6,240 nt of DNA, taken from the NCBI GenBank assembly GCA_020048935.1, contig JAIFLS010000028.1, positions 1-6,240 of the forward strand. Direction: 5' to 3'. Made by a program: the position numbers and the translations under genes. Source of the stretch: a bacterium (GTDB lineage: Bacteria > Verrucomicrobiota > Kiritimatiellia > UBA8416). The number at the start of each line of letters is the position of its first letter. Positions within the stretch are counted from its first letter, which is position 1. This document shows positions 6,043 through 6,240 of this stretch, in pieces. Under the pieces are notes generated by a model. The model saw only the letters and a program-made list of their open reading frames with translations, searched no databases and had not been told where the DNA came from.

Positions 6043-6240
6043 CTAATGCTTGGCGTCCATTTCCGCAAGTCGTGCATGCAGTGCCTGTTCGAGCGGCCGC
6101 CCGAGGTAGCGGGCGGCACCGCTGTCCAGCACGGCACGGTAGCAGGTGGCGGCACGGGGGCGGTCGCCGATGGCCCAGAACGCGTGTCCGACATTGGCGA
6201 GAAGGTCGTAGGCGGGAAAGGTGCTCTGTTCGAGGCCGGC
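6043..6240 (-). CDS. C-terminal end of a TPR-repeat protein (5'-partial)
   Basis: Reading the - strand from the window edge gives 65 codons ending in TAG (complement of 6043-6045) with no start codon required inside the window. The sequence matches one tetratricopeptide repeat at residues 11-44: YDLLANVGHAFWAIGDRPRA, then ATCYRAVL, with the small/aromatic positions in TPR register (Gly at 8, Phe at 11, Gly-Asp at 15-16, Ala at 20, Tyr at 24, Leu at 28). A short helical tail follows (LEQALHARLAEMDAKH). TPRs are protein-protein interaction scaffolds; which larger protein this belongs to cannot be told. It converges on the sugar operon with a 78-base gap and is probably functionally unrelated. 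A competing - strand frame over 5949-6194 is rich in Pro, Ser and Arg and lacks any such pattern. Confidence 0.72.
   Translation of the reverse strand, partial: AGLEQSTFPAYDLLANVGHAFWAIGDRPRAATCYRAVLDSGAARYLGRPLEQALHARLAEMDAKH

Noticed and set aside
5949..6194. 81-codon - strand open frame across the convergent gap
   Set aside because: It overlaps the end of the binding-protein gene and is Pro/Ser/Arg-rich; the other - strand frame (6043-6240) carries the TPR pattern instead.
1..6240. CRISPR array, tRNA, rRNA, insertion sequence or riboswitch
   Set aside because: No regularly spaced repeats, no transposase motifs or terminal inverted repeats, and no untranslated leader long enough for a riboswitch; nearly all of the window is coding.

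Overview
The window is one sugar-uptake operon on the + strand with the tail of an unrelated gene converging on it from the - strand. It looks bacterial: G+C-rich, with clear Shine-Dalgarno sequences, tight ATGA gene overlaps and a lipoprotein-type binding protein. A GH106-type glycoside hydrolase beside a ribose/rhamnose-class ABC importer suggests a polysaccharide-degrading heterotroph. PVC-group bacteria (Verrucomicrobiota, Lentisphaerota, Kiritimatiellota) come to mind, but that taxon guess is weak and rests on gene content only.

Layout: (1) 3-1518 is the C-terminal ~500 residues of a GH106 (alpha-L-rhamnosidase family) enzyme whose 5' part lies outside the window. Its reading frame is broken near 1245-1275: the catalytic-region part reads in frame 3 and the C-terminal beta-sandwich module reads in frame 1. 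(2) 1531-3054 is a two-cassette sugar ABC ATPase (RbsA/MglA/RhaT class). (3) 3051-3986 and 3983-5017 are two different permeases of the RbsC class. (4) 5014-5964 is a lipoprotein sugar-binding protein of the RbsB class. (5) 5965-6042 is a 78-base convergent intergenic gap with a 10-bp tandem duplication and a weak hairpin. (6) 6240-6043 on the - strand is the last 65 codons of a TPR-containing protein that has no start codon inside the window.

How the genes work together (inference): the hydrolase would release L-rhamnose or a related deoxyhexose from a glycan. The lipoprotein would capture the free sugar, the heterodimeric permease would pass it across the inner membrane, and the double ATPase would energise transport. 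ATPase plus two non-identical permeases plus one binding protein is the composition of the rhizobial RhaSTPQ rhamnose importer (and of LsrACDB), which fits the adjacent rhamnosidase. Substrate is not proven by sequence. The four transporter genes are joined by 4-base ATGA overlaps, so they are almost certainly co-transcribed and translationally coupled. The ATPase start lies 12 bases after the hydrolase stop, so the hydrolase probably belongs to the same transcript.

The most notable oddities are the frame break in the hydrolase, which also seems to lack a conserved stretch before its C-terminal module, and a Cys in place of the Walker B Asp in the second ATPase cassette. I see no clear sign of a wholly new system, no RNA gene, no mobile element and no CRISPR array.
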